Below, one piece after another: positions 23,043 through 30,420 of a stretch of DNA of 64,000 nucleotides. Position 1 is the stretch's first letter; every line of letters begins with the position of its first letter. This DNA comes from Streptomyces sp. NRRL WC-3742 (GTDB lineage Bacteria; Actinomycetota; Actinomycetes; Streptomycetales; Streptomycetaceae), in NCBI RefSeq assembly GCF_000720635.1, contig NZ_JOCF01000009.1, positions 62,001-126,000 of the forward strand, given 5' to 3'. A program made the position numbers and the translations under genes. The notes below the pieces were generated by a model that was not told where the DNA came from, did no database searches, and saw only the letters and a list, made by a program, of their open reading frames with translations.

Positions 23043-23543
23043 GTGCCCGAGACCCTCACGCCCGAGACGCCGACCCCGGCCGAGGCGATCCCCGGCGGCG
23101 TGGTGAACCCGGCCACCCCGCCCGCAGCTCCCGTTCCGGTTGAGCTGACGGATGCTCAGGAAAACTCGAGCGAGCCGATCGTCCCGAAGCCGGGGGAGCC
23201 GGACTACAAGGCGCTGTACGAGAAGATGCAGGCCGACCTGGACACCGCCCGCGAGCGCGGCCAGGAGGCCGGCGTCGAGGCGGACGAGCTGCGCGCCCAG
23301 GTCGCCCAGCTCCAGGAGCAGGCCCTTCGGGACCGGATCGCCGCCGAGTACGCCCTGCCGCCGGTCCTCGCCGCCCTGGTCCAGGGCTCCGACGAGGCTG
23401 CCGTCCGCGAGCATGCCGAGCAGCTGGCCGCCGTCGCCGCCCCCAAGCCGCTGCTGGGCGCGGGCGGCCTGACCCCGCACTCCGAGCCCGACCCGTACAA
23501 GGGCCTGGCCGAGAAGCTGCGCCTGCGCCGCTTCGGTATCTGA
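23043..23543 (+). CDS. Scaffolding protein
   Basis: 166 residues from GTG 23043, with AGGAGAG upstream. A Pro/Thr-rich disordered start is followed by a central charged coiled coil (residues about 58-115: Y-E-K-M-Q-A-D-L-D-T-A-R-E-R-G, then A-Q-V-A-Q-L-Q-E-Q-A) and a basic C-terminal helix (L-A-E-K-L-R-L-R-R-F-G-I) that would dock to the coat protein. Size, composition and location before the coat gene support the call. Confidence 0.75.
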   Translation: MPETLTPETPTPAEAIPGGVVNPATPPAAPVPVELTDAQENSSEPIVPKPGEPDYKALYEKMQADLDTARERGQEAGVEADELRAQVAQLQEQALRDRIAAEYALPPVLAALVQGSDEAAVREHAEQLAAVAAPKPLLGAGGLTPHSEPDPYKGLAEKLRLRRFGI

Positions 23544-23562
23544 CCTTCCCCATCCGCACATG

Positions 23563-23588
23563 AGGCCGCCCTGTCCCGGGGCGGCCTT
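23563..23588 (+). terminator. Hairpin between scaffold and coat genes
   Basis: AGGCCGCC pairs with GGCGGCCT around a short loop, followed by TTCC. It lies 24 bp upstream of the coat protein start and could set the scaffold-to-coat ratio by partial termination or by mRNA stabilisation. Confidence 0.55.
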
Positions 23589-23611
23589 CCGTCTTCCCGA
23601 GGAACAGCGCC

Positions 23612-24637
23612 ATCTCTCTCAACCCCGCACGTGCCAACGCTTTCCAGAACCCGGACAAGCTGGTCCTTCAGGCCATCGCCAACCTGAAGGACACCGTCCT
23701 GCTGGCCCACAAGTTCGACCGCCGGGCCGCCGAGGAGTTCGTCAACGCCACCGGCCAGGTCATCAACATCCGCCGCCCCGCCCGTCTGAAGGGCGCTGAG
23801 GAGCGGATCGACGCCAAGCGCAAGTTCGCCGACCCGACCACGTGGATTCAGTCGGAGAACCTGAACGAGGGTCTGTTGACGGTCAAGCTCGACACCCACG
23901 CCTACTCCGCGGTGGACCTCTCCGACGCGGAGCTGTCCCTTGACCTCCTGTCCTTCGGCGAGCAGGTCATGGTCCCGCAGGTGGACTCCATCACCGAGCG
24001 CCTTGAGGACAAGGTCGCCAGCGCGATGAACGAGTTCCCCGACGTCGCCGCCACCGCGAAGATCCCGGTGGACCTGACCAAGGCCACCAGCGACGAGCAG
24101 GCCGGCCAGATGATCCGCAAGAGCCTGGCGCGCCTGCGCGTGCAGCTCAACAAGGAGAACATCCCCGCCGAGGGCCGCACCGCCGTGGTCGGCTCCGAGG
24201 CCGCGTACTACCTGCTGAACGACCCGAACATCACCAAGGCCAACGAGTCCGCCAACAACGGCGCGGCCCTGCGCCAGGCGACCATCGGCAACCTGTACGG
24301 CTTCGACATCGTGGAGTCCACGAACGACGTCCTCGCCCCACTCGGCGTCTACGCCTTCCACCGCTCCGCGATCCAGCTCGTCTCGGGCGCGCCGTCGGTC
24401 CCGGAGTCCGCCAAGGGCGGCCGGCAGACGGCCGACGGCTTCGCGCTGCGCTGGATCAAGGACTACAACAGCGGCGCGGCCATGGAGCGCTCGTTCCTCA
24501 GCTCGTACTGGGGCGCGACCCTGGTCACCGACCTGAAGAAGAACGAGACCAACTGGCAGGACCCGAAGAACCTGGTCAAGGTCCGGGGCATCCGCGTCAC
24601 CTTCACCGGCGAGCCGACCGCCACCGCCACGAAGTAA
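23612..24637 (+). CDS. Major capsid protein, P22-coat-like, apparent ATC start
   Basis: 341 residues if started at ATC 23612, giving (M)-S-L-N-P-A-R-A-N-A-F-Q-N-P-D-K-L, with GAGGAAC nine bases upstream. No ATG, GTG or TTG occurs in frame until 23876, which would delete 88 residues that are clearly coding (V-N-A-T-G-Q-V-I-N-I-R-R-P-A-R). The pattern of N-terminal R-R-P and the domain following it match the P22 coat family found in actinophages. This is normally the most abundant virion protein, so a weak start codon is surprising. Confidence 0.8.
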   Translation: MSLNPARANAFQNPDKLVLQAIANLKDTVLLAHKFDRRAAEEFVNATGQVINIRRPARLKGAEERIDAKRKFADPTTWIQSENLNEGLLTVKLDTHAYSAVDLSDAELSLDLLSFGEQVMVPQVDSITERLEDKVASAMNEFPDVAATAKIPVDLTKATSDEQAGQMIRKSLARLRVQLNKENIPAEGRTAVVGSEAAYYLLNDPNITKANESANNGAALRQATIGNLYGFDIVESTNDVLAPLGVYAFHRSAIQLVSGAPSVPESAKGGRQTADGFALRWIKDYNSGAAMERSFLSSYWGATLVTDLKKNETNWQDPKNLVKVRGIRVTFTGEPTATATK

Positions 24638-24646
24638 GGGGTGAGC

Positions 24647-25075
24647 GTGGCGCTGGACGTCGCCGACCTCTTCAAACGCCTGGGCAAGCCCGCTCCCCCC
24701 ACCGGCACCCCGGACTGGGAGCGAGCCAACGCCGCGCTCGAAGACGCCTTCTGGGTGATCGCCGCGCAGGGCCACCCCGCCTGGACCCCGCAGCGCCACC
24801 CGGCCGTGATCCGCTCGCTGGCTCTGGCCGTGGCGGACCGCCGCTTCCGCAACCCCGAGGGGTACGTGCAGGAGCAGGCCGGAGAGGTCTCCTACCGGAT
24901 GCCGGACGGCTCCCCGATGGGCCTTGCCCTCACCCGGGGCGAGCAGGCCCTGATCGAGCGGGTGGCAGGCCGCGGTGGCCTCAAGTCCGTCCAGGGCCGT
25001 CGCTCTGCCGTCTCGCGCGGGCTGCGCACCGGATACCCGTTCCCGGACCCCGAGGACTCCTGGGGGCTGGTGTGA
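24647..25075 (+). CDS. Head-tail connector (adaptor)
   Basis: 142 residues from GTG 24647, with AAGGGG five bases upstream (GTG 24641 overlaps that site). The start A-L-D-V-A-D-L-F-K-R-L-G-K-P, the N-A-A-L-E-D-A-F-W-V-I helix and the Y-R-M-P-D-G segment are typical of the Gp15/Gp19-like adaptor in this slot right after the coat gene. It would bind the portal ring. The end overlaps the next start by four bases. Confidence 0.65.
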   Translation: MALDVADLFKRLGKPAPPTGTPDWERANAALEDAFWVIAAQGHPAWTPQRHPAVIRSLALAVADRRFRNPEGYVQEQAGEVSYRMPDGSPMGLALTRGEQALIERVAGRGGLKSVQGRRSAVSRGLRTGYPFPDPEDSWGLV

Positions 25076-25455
25076 GCCTGCTGGAGCGCGGGCGCACCCG
25101 CGTGAGCGTCCACACGGTCCGCTACGTCGATGACGGCTACGGCGACCGTCGGCCGGCACCCGGGCCGAGCGCCACCTACGCGGCGTGGGTCCAGCCGGTT
25201 GGCGACGCCGCAGGCTGGCGGGCCCCGGTCGGCGCGCAGGTCGGCTGGTCCCCGCCGATCCGCCGCAAGATCGTGTTCCCTGCGGACGCGGTGATCGACA
25301 AGTGGTCCGCCGTCACGTTCGAGGACGAGGGCGACCCCGGCACCCGCTGGGCCGTGGTCGACCCGCCCCGCGCCCACCACGGCGCTTCCGACCGGATGAG
25401 GTTCGTGACCGTGATCGTGGAGGGCGGTGGCCAAAGTGGCGGAGACCCGTCCTGA
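25072..25455 (+). CDS. Head closure protein
   Basis: 127 residues from GTG 25072. Beta-rich: R-V-S-V-H-T-V-R-Y-V-D-D-G-Y-G-D-R-R-P-A-P-G, I-V-F-P-A-D-A-V-I-D-K-W-S-A-V-T-F and W-A-V-V-D-P-P. This is the barrel pattern of stopper/head-completion proteins, in the expected second connector position. It overlaps its neighbours on both sides. Confidence 0.65.
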   Translation: MSLLERGRTRVSVHTVRYVDDGYGDRRPAPGPSATYAAWVQPVGDAAGWRAPVGAQVGWSPPIRRKIVFPADAVIDKWSAVTFEDEGDPGTRWAVVDPPRAHHGASDRMRFVTVIVEGGGQSGGDPS

Positions 25456-25723
25456 CCTGGACGCCGTGATCGCCGCCCTTCCCGGCGTGATGGGCGCCCT
25501 CAAGCTGGAGGCCGAGGAGCGCAAGGCCCGCGTCACCGCGAAGGCCGCGCTGCACATCGACACCGGCCAGTTCATCGCCGGACTGAAGATCAAGCGGCAC
25601 GCCAAGGGCTACGCCATCGTCAACGAGGACCCCTTGGCGGCTCACAAGAACTGGGGCGGCTTCAACCACCGCGCCCACCGCGAGGTGGACGGCATCCACG
25701 CGATGGAGGCCGCCCTGTGGTGA
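25427..25723 (+). CDS. Neck protein (DUF5403 / HK97 gp10-like)
   Basis: 98 residues from GTG 25427. It starts with a helix (D-L-D-A-V-I-A-A-L-P-G-V), then K-A-A-L-H-I-D-T-G-Q-F-I-A-G-L-K-I and ends H-A-M-E-A-A-L-W. The 'H-x-D-T-G-x-F ... A-A-L' layout is that of gp10-like tail-completion proteins. Position before the tail terminator agrees. Confidence 0.65.
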   Translation: MAKVAETRPDLDAVIAALPGVMGALKLEAEERKARVTAKAALHIDTGQFIAGLKIKRHAKGYAIVNEDPLAAHKNWGGFNHRAHREVDGIHAMEAALW

Positions 25724-26148
25724 GCGGCGAGCCGTACCTGATGCCCGACTCCGAGCGCATCGTCCTGGACGCCCTGCGCGCCGCCCTGCCGGGCATCCGG
25801 TGCGCGGTCTACCTGCCCACCGACTGGCAGCCCGCGCTGCGAGCGGCCGGCGGCCTGGTGATCGCCCGCCGGGTGGGCGGGGTGATGAAGGACAAGCGGT
25901 ACGTGGACGAGGGCATGTTCACCGTCCAGACCTACGCCACCACCCGGGCGGACGCCTCGCTGCTCGCCCGCCGGGCCCGCGCCGGGCTGGTGCGCCTGAC
26001 CTTCGAGCAGTTCGGCAACGCCGAGGGCTACCTCTCGCACTTCCGCGAGGCCACGGGGCCGTTCATGACCACCGACCCCATGACCGAGGCCCAGCCGGAC
26101 TTCTACCGGTTCTCGGCCAACTACATGATCGCTACAAGGCCCCGCTGA
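25720..26148 (+). CDS. Tail terminator protein
   Basis: 142 residues from GTG 25720 (GTG 25717 also possible), overlapping the upstream stop as GTGA. The sequence D-S-E-R-I-V-L-D-A-L-R-A-A-L-P-G-I, V-I-A-R-R-V-G-G and V-Q-T-Y-A-T-T-R-A-D-A-S-L-L-A-R-R-A matches the alpha/beta fold of gpU-like terminators that cap the tail tube. It is directly before the tail-tube gene. Confidence 0.65.
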   Translation: MSGEPYLMPDSERIVLDALRAALPGIRCAVYLPTDWQPALRAAGGLVIARRVGGVMKDKRYVDEGMFTVQTYATTRADASLLARRARAGLVRLTFEQFGNAEGYLSHFREATGPFMTTDPMTEAQPDFYRFSANYMIATRPR

Positions 26149-26168
26149 CGGGCCGGAAGGGAGTCAGC

Positions 26169-26765
26169 TTGGCTGCTGACGACGCCCCGGTCCTGGTACC
26201 GGGCACCGGATACATCTACGTCGCCCCGCCGGGCACCGCACTGCCGGACCTGAGCAAGGGCTTCGACCCGAAGGACTCGTCCAAGTGGGGCCCCGGCGGC
26301 CTGACCTGGAAGTCCATCGGCAACACGTCGCTGGACAACGGCATCGAGATGAGCGCCGACGGCGACGAGCCCGAGGTGCTGGGGTCCTGGCAGAACAAGA
26401 GCCTGAAGACCACCGACCCGAGCAAGACCTACGCGGTGACGATCAACCTGTCCGACTTCACCGCCGAGTCCTACAAGCTGTACTACGGCACCGACAAGGG
26501 CCTGGACAGCAAGGGCCTGTTCTCGATCCCGAGCAGCCCCGCTGCGCAGCCGCGCGCGCTGCTGATCGCCGCCGTGGACGGCGGCAAGGCCGTCGTCTGG
26601 CACTACCCGAAGACCAGCATCATCGGCGCGGACGCGGTGAAGGTCGACCCCGCCGCCCTCACCGAGATGCCGGTGAAGGCCACCGTCGTGGCCCTCAACC
26701 AGTCCGCTCCGCTGGGCACGGTCAGCCCGGTGTTCGACCTGGCCGCCGGGCTTCAGGCCGCCTGA
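26169..26765 (+). CDS. Major tail (tube) protein
   Basis: 198 residues from TTG 26169, with AAGGGAG upstream. The pattern V-L-V-P-G-T-G-Y-I-Y-V-A-P-P-G-T-A, W-K-S-I-G-N-T-S-L-D-N-G-I-E, Y-A-V-T-I-N-L-S-D-F and V-K-A-T-V-V-A-L is that of lambda gpV-type tube subunits, which are beta sandwiches. Its end overlaps by 13 bases the end of a convergent small gene. Confidence 0.8.
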   Translation: MAADDAPVLVPGTGYIYVAPPGTALPDLSKGFDPKDSSKWGPGGLTWKSIGNTSLDNGIEMSADGDEPEVLGSWQNKSLKTTDPSKTYAVTINLSDFTAESYKLYYGTDKGLDSKGLFSIPSSPAAQPRALLIAAVDGGKAVVWHYPKTSIIGADAVKVDPAALTEMPVKATVVALNQSAPLGTVSPVFDLAAGLQAA

Positions 26766-26968
26766 TCCTCCCTGTCGGGCAGCTCCTCCTTTTCCGGCAG
26801 CCCCCTTCGGGCCGGAACCTGGCCTTTCCGCAGCTCCGCCTTGAACTTGCGGAGCGCCCGAACCGAGACGATCGCATCTTCGAGCAACGAAGGAATCCAC
26901 CGCCGGAGCACCAAGCGGAGGACAGCGGCACCGCAGACAACAGGTGCCAGCCAGCCAGGAACGTTCAC
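26753..26968 (-). CDS. Antisense small membrane protein in the tail module (cargo gene)
   Basis: 71 residues from GTG 26968 (GTG 26971 also possible), with GGGGAG upstream. One hydrophobic helix (V-P-G-W-L-A-P-V-V-C-G-A-A-V-L-R-L-V-L) is followed by an amphipathic basic region (L-R-K-F-K-A-E-L-R-K-G) and an acidic end. It runs against all surrounding virion genes and sits beside a structured spacer of its own, the usual layout of a cargo gene expressed from the lysogen. Function unknown. Confidence 0.5.
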   Translation of the reverse strand: MNVPGWLAPVVCGAAVLRLVLRRWIPSLLEDAIVSVRALRKFKAELRKGQVPARRGLPEKEELPDREDQAA

Positions 26969-26971
26969 CAC

Positions 26972-27325
26972 AACTCCCCAGATCTGGCAGCAGATCGGGA
27001 GTCGACCTGTTCAAGGGCAGGCTCGATCCGACCTACCGCGAACGGTAAGTGAATCGAGACCTGCCGGTGCAGGTTCTCGGGGAGGCGCTGAGTACCGACC
27101 AGCACCCTTCAAGCACCCCCAAAGGGGGTTGTTCTCGGTCCGTGGTGATCGCTTCCCCCGCGACCACTGACCGAGAACACCGGCTCTCGAACAGCAATGC
27201 GCGGGGTCAGAACGCTTTGCCCTGCGCCCTGAGCAGTTCGGTTGAATGTGTGAGGCAGCCAACCCCACCCACACCAATAGTTTCGTGACTATTCGTCACC
27301 TCTGTCAAACTCCCTGGAGATCCCC
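26972..27325. other. Structured spacer between tail-tube and tail-chaperone genes
   Basis: 354 bp with no gene I can support. It contains CCCCC-AAA-GGGGG followed by TTGTT (27116-27133), a long inverted repeat (27131-27178), an AATAGT ... ACTATT inverted repeat (27276-27293) interlaced with GTGAC ... GTCAC, and on the minus strand a TTGACA hexamer near 27302-27307. The elements fit control of the antisense gene; part may end tail-tube transcription. Confidence 0.5.
27131..27178. repeat. Long inverted repeat, RNA stem
   Basis: GTTCTCGGTC (27131-27140) pairs perfectly with GACCGAGAAC (27169-27178), and pairing continues inward (GTGGT with ACCAC, CGC with GCG) after one mismatch. The stem is far stronger than random in this spacer. 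No T-tract follows. Confidence 0.7.
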
Positions 27326-27670
27326 CTGAGCACCACCCTGGACTACGCCGCTCTCGCCGCCGAGGCCGAGCGCAAGCACACCGGCAAGGGCGTCAAGTTC
27401 GTCGCCAAGAACGGCAGGAAGGTCCGCCTGCGCCGTATCGAGGCTCTGCCCGGCGGCGACCTGAAGACCGCGATGGCCCTGCTGGACGTCGTGCAGTCGA
27501 AGAAGGTCAGCAACGAGAAGCGGATCGACGCCATGAGCGGTCTGCTGGTCGCGGTCGCCTCCGACAAGAAGGCCATGCGCGAGTCTCTGGACGCGCTGCC
27601 GCTGGAGCAGACCATGACCGTGGTCGAGCGGTGGATGGAGGAGGCCGCGCCGGGGGAAGCGGCGGCCTGA
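27326..27670 (+). CDS. Tail assembly chaperone, short form, apparent CTG start
   Basis: 114 residues if started at CTG 27326 ((M)-S-T-T-L-D-Y-A-A-L-A-A-E-A-E-R-K), with GGAG six bases upstream; the first standard in-frame start, ATG 27473, would lose 49 residues of clear coding sequence (G-V-K-F-V-A-K-N-G-R-K-V-R-L-R-R-I). It lies between tube and tape-measure genes and is overlapped in the -1 frame by 27631-28170, the classic G/GT arrangement. These chaperones coat the tape measure during tail assembly. Confidence 0.7.
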   Translation: MSTTLDYAALAAEAERKHTGKGVKFVAKNGRKVRLRRIEALPGGDLKTAMALLDVVQSKKVSNEKRIDAMSGLLVAVASDKKAMRESLDALPLEQTMTVVERWMEEAAPGEAAA

Positions 27671-28170
27671 TCAGGCTGCTGGACGAGCACGGCGCGGAGA
27701 TCACCGCCGACCTGCGCCGCTACTGCGGCGTGGACGTCCTGGACTGGTTCCGGGGACGGCACTCCGCCCGCTTGATCCTCGCCCTGATCGGGACCTTTCC
27801 CGACGACTCGGCGACGCTGGCCGCACTCCGCGGTGGCCGTGAGGCCCTGGGCTGGGACGCGGCCACCTACGTTCTCGCGGACCTGGTGGACGCCGTCCAG
27901 GCGCTCACCCACGTGCAGGTCGCCAAGGCCGCGAAGAACCCCCGCAGCGTGGAGCGGCCGAAGCCCTACCCGCGTCCTTACGCCCAGAAGACCCGCCGGC
28001 CTTCCGGCACCAGCCCCTTCGCCGCCGCCCTCCAGCGCGAGGTCGGCCAGGGTGGGGGCCCGGTGCTCGCCGAGGCGTCAGCCCCTCTTGCAGAAACGTT
28101 CCGCCTACCGGCGGCCGTGCTCGCGCGCTCCGCCGAGCAGGTACGGCCCGCACCGGTCCGACTCACGTAG
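27326..28170 (+). CDS. Tail assembly chaperone, long form by -1 frameshift
   Basis: The downstream frame (open to 28170) is offset by -1 and has no good start or ribosome site of its own. Slippage at GGGGGAA (27652-27658) would join the short form to G-S-G-G-L-I-R-L-L-D-E-H-G-A-E-I-T and onward, with L-D-W-F-R-G-R-H-S-A-R-L-I-L-A-L-I-G typical of the T domain. The C-terminus (about 50 residues) is Pro/Arg-rich. Total about 281 residues. Frameshifting is inferred from layout. Confidence 0.65.
27652..27658 (+). promoter_or_regulatory. Candidate -1 slip site GGGGGAA
   Basis: The zero-frame codons are GGG (27653-27655) and GAA (27656-27658), preceded by a G. Slipping back one base gives GGG and GGA. 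It lies 10 bp before the zero-frame stop, as in other tail-chaperone genes. Confidence 0.5.
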
Positions 28171-28181
28171 GAGGTGAGCCG

Positions 28182-30416
28182 ATGGCCGGTCCCGGCGGCA
28201 AGGAAGTCGGGCGCGTCCACGTGCGCGTCTTGCCGGACACGGACGGCTTCCGCCAGCGCCTGAAGCAGTACCTGGAGATGCTGGAGAAGTACACCAAGCT
28301 GAAGGTCAAGCTCGACCTTGACACCACGGGCGTGAACGCCCGGCTGCGGGAGCTGACCCACGACCGCAGTGTCCGGGTCAATGTCTTCGCGGACACGGCC
28401 GAGGCCGCCGCGAGGATCGCCGCGCTCACCCGCGAGCGAACGGTCCGCATCCGGGCCGAGGTCGACACGGTCCCGGCGGACGGGCAGATCCGCCGGTTCA
28501 CCGGCCGCCGCTGGCGGCTGGGCGTCAACGTCCATCTCGCCCGGGGCGGGTTCGAGCGGGTCAAGTCGGGCCTTGCGACCCTGGGTTCGGGGGTCGCGGA
28601 GATCGGCCGCAACTTCGGCCGGCTCTTCACCCTCTCGATCGAGCAGACGGCCTCCGCTCTTCAGGGCATCGGGTCGGGCATCAGCTCGGCAGCCCAAGGG
28701 GCCGTCGGGATGGCGGCCGGGTTCGCCCAGACTGCCGCTGCCGCGCTGCCGCTGCTGGTGCTGGTCACGGCCATCGCCTCCTGGGTGACGGTCGTCGCCT
28801 CCGGGCTGATCGCCGTCCTGGCGCTGGCCGCGCTGCCGGTCCTGCCGCTGGGCCTGGCCGCCGTCGCGGCGGCGGGCAACATGAAGAAGCTCGGCAAGGC
28901 CGCCGAGTCAGCGATGACCAGCGCCTCGGAGGCGCTGCAACCCGCCACCGCGCGCATTCGCGACGAACTCGGCGGTGCGGTCAAGGACGTAACGCGCTGG
29001 TTCCGCCAGGCCGAGCCCGAGTTCAAGGCGTTCTTCGACGCCGGGGCCCAGTTCGTCCGCCCCATGGTGAAGTCGGTCACCGACTTCACCGACACGCTGT
29101 TCCCCAAGCTGACGGCGGCGATGACCTCGCCGGGGATGAAGGCGTTCACCGAGCAGCTGCCGGTGGCGCTGGTCGCCCTGGGGGCCGCCCTGGGGGACTT
29201 CTTCCTCACCCTGTCCAATGGGGGAGGTCAACTCCAGCTCATTCTGGGCCCGTTGGTCGGTCTGCTCGACGCCTTCCTTCAGGGGATCGCCTCCCTGGCG
29301 GTCGCCTTCGCGCCCGAGATCGCCGCGTCGATCAGCTGGTTCGCGGACACGCTGCGCCAGTTCTTCGCCGTCTTCAAGGACAACGCGCAGGCAACTGCCG
29401 CCATGATGCGCCTGGTTGACCTCGGGCTTCGCGCCCTGGTGGTCAGCTTCTCGGTCACGATGCAAGCCTGGGACCTGCTGGCCCAGGGGGCCGTGGCCGC
29501 CTGGCACGCCGTCCAGTCAGCCTGGGACGGAGTCACCTCCGCCACCTCGTCCGCCTGGTCGTCCGTGCGTTCGTGGACGTCCGACACCTGGTCGTCCGTG
29601 ACGTCCTGGGTCTCGGACGCGACGTCGTCGGCGGGCTCGGCCGTGGCCGGGGCCTGGTCGTCCGTGCGCTCGTGGACGTCCGACACCTGGGGGTCCGTGA
29701 CCTCCTGGACCTCCTCGTCCTGGGGGTCGGTGACCTCCACCGTGTCGTCGGCGGCCAGCTCCACGGGCTCCGCCGTCGCCACGGCCTGGCGCAACGTCCA
29801 GTCGTGGACGTCGACCGCGTGGCGGTCCTGCGTCGAGGCGGTGGGGTCGGCCTGGTCGGACATCTCCGGCGGAGTGTCGTCCGGGATCGAGACCGTGGTC
29901 GGCTACGTCGCCAGCCTGCCGGGCAAGATCGTCTCGGCGATCGGCGACCTGGGCTCGCTGCTGTACGAGAAGGGCAAGTCCGCGATCCAGGGGCTGGTCA
30001 ACGGCATGAAGTCGATCAACGTCGGCAGCATCGCCTCGGGGATCGTGGACGCGATCAACCCGTTCAAGTCCAGCGCCCCGTCCTCCCCGGCCGTGCCGCC
30101 GCCGATGGCAGCCGTGCCGCTCGCGCCGAAGGCCGCGCCGCTCATGCTCGCCTCCCGCAAGGCCGCGCCGATGCCGGCCGCCTTCGCCAGCCCGCTGGAG
30201 CAGGCCCTTCGCCCGGTCACCTCCGGGCTGCGCTCGCTGGACACCTACAGCTATGGCCAGCGCGCCGCCGCCGGCCTGCGCCACCCCGACCCCGCGTCCA
30301 AGGTCGCAGGCCAGGCCCGCTACGGGCCGCACATCACCGTCAACGCCCGCACCGACGCGGACCCCCACGAGATCGGCAAGGCCATCGCGTGGGAGCTGAA
30401 GACCTCGGGGAGGTAG
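28182..30416 (+). CDS. Tape measure protein
   Basis: 744 residues from ATG 28182, with AGGAGGTGAG upstream. N-terminal residues 1-120 are charged and helical (V-H-V-R-V-L-P-D-T-D-G-F), residues about 165-240 are hydrophobic and Gly/Ala-rich (membrane-seeking segments expected to enter the host membrane during DNA ejection), and residues about 428-560 hold Trp/Ser repeats (W-S-S-V-R-S-W-T-S-D-T-W units). It is the longest gene of the virion module and sits after the chaperones. The length sets tail length, roughly 110 nm by the usual 1.5 Angstrom per residue rule. Confidence 0.9.
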   Translation: MAGPGGKEVGRVHVRVLPDTDGFRQRLKQYLEMLEKYTKLKVKLDLDTTGVNARLRELTHDRSVRVNVFADTAEAAARIAALTRERTVRIRAEVDTVPADGQIRRFTGRRWRLGVNVHLARGGFERVKSGLATLGSGVAEIGRNFGRLFTLSIEQTASALQGIGSGISSAAQGAVGMAAGFAQTAAAALPLLVLVTAIASWVTVVASGLIAVLALAALPVLPLGLAAVAAAGNMKKLGKAAESAMTSASEALQPATARIRDELGGAVKDVTRWFRQAEPEFKAFFDAGAQFVRPMVKSVTDFTDTLFPKLTAAMTSPGMKAFTEQLPVALVALGAALGDFFLTLSNGGGQLQLILGPLVGLLDAFLQGIASLAVAFAPEIAASISWFADTLRQFFAVFKDNAQATAAMMRLVDLGLRALVVSFSVTMQAWDLLAQGAVAAWHAVQSAWDGVTSATSSAWSSVRSWTSDTWSSVTSWVSDATSSAGSAVAGAWSSVRSWTSDTWGSVTSWTSSSWGSVTSTVSSAASSTGSAVATAWRNVQSWTSTAWRSCVEAVGSAWSDISGGVSSGIETVVGYVASLPGKIVSAIGDLGSLLYEKGKSAIQGLVNGMKSINVGSIASGIVDAINPFKSSAPSSPAVPPPMAAVPLAPKAAPLMLASRKAAPMPAAFASPLEQALRPVTSGLRSLDTYSYGQRAAAGLRHPDPASKVAGQARYGPHITVNARTDADPHEIGKAIAWELKTSGR

Positions 30417-30420
30417 CGAG

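Noticed and set aside
26841..27288. Plus-strand and minus-strand small frames in the spacer between tail genes
   Set aside because: They run through hairpins and palindromes and lack ribosome sites; only the 26753-26968 frame has coding character.
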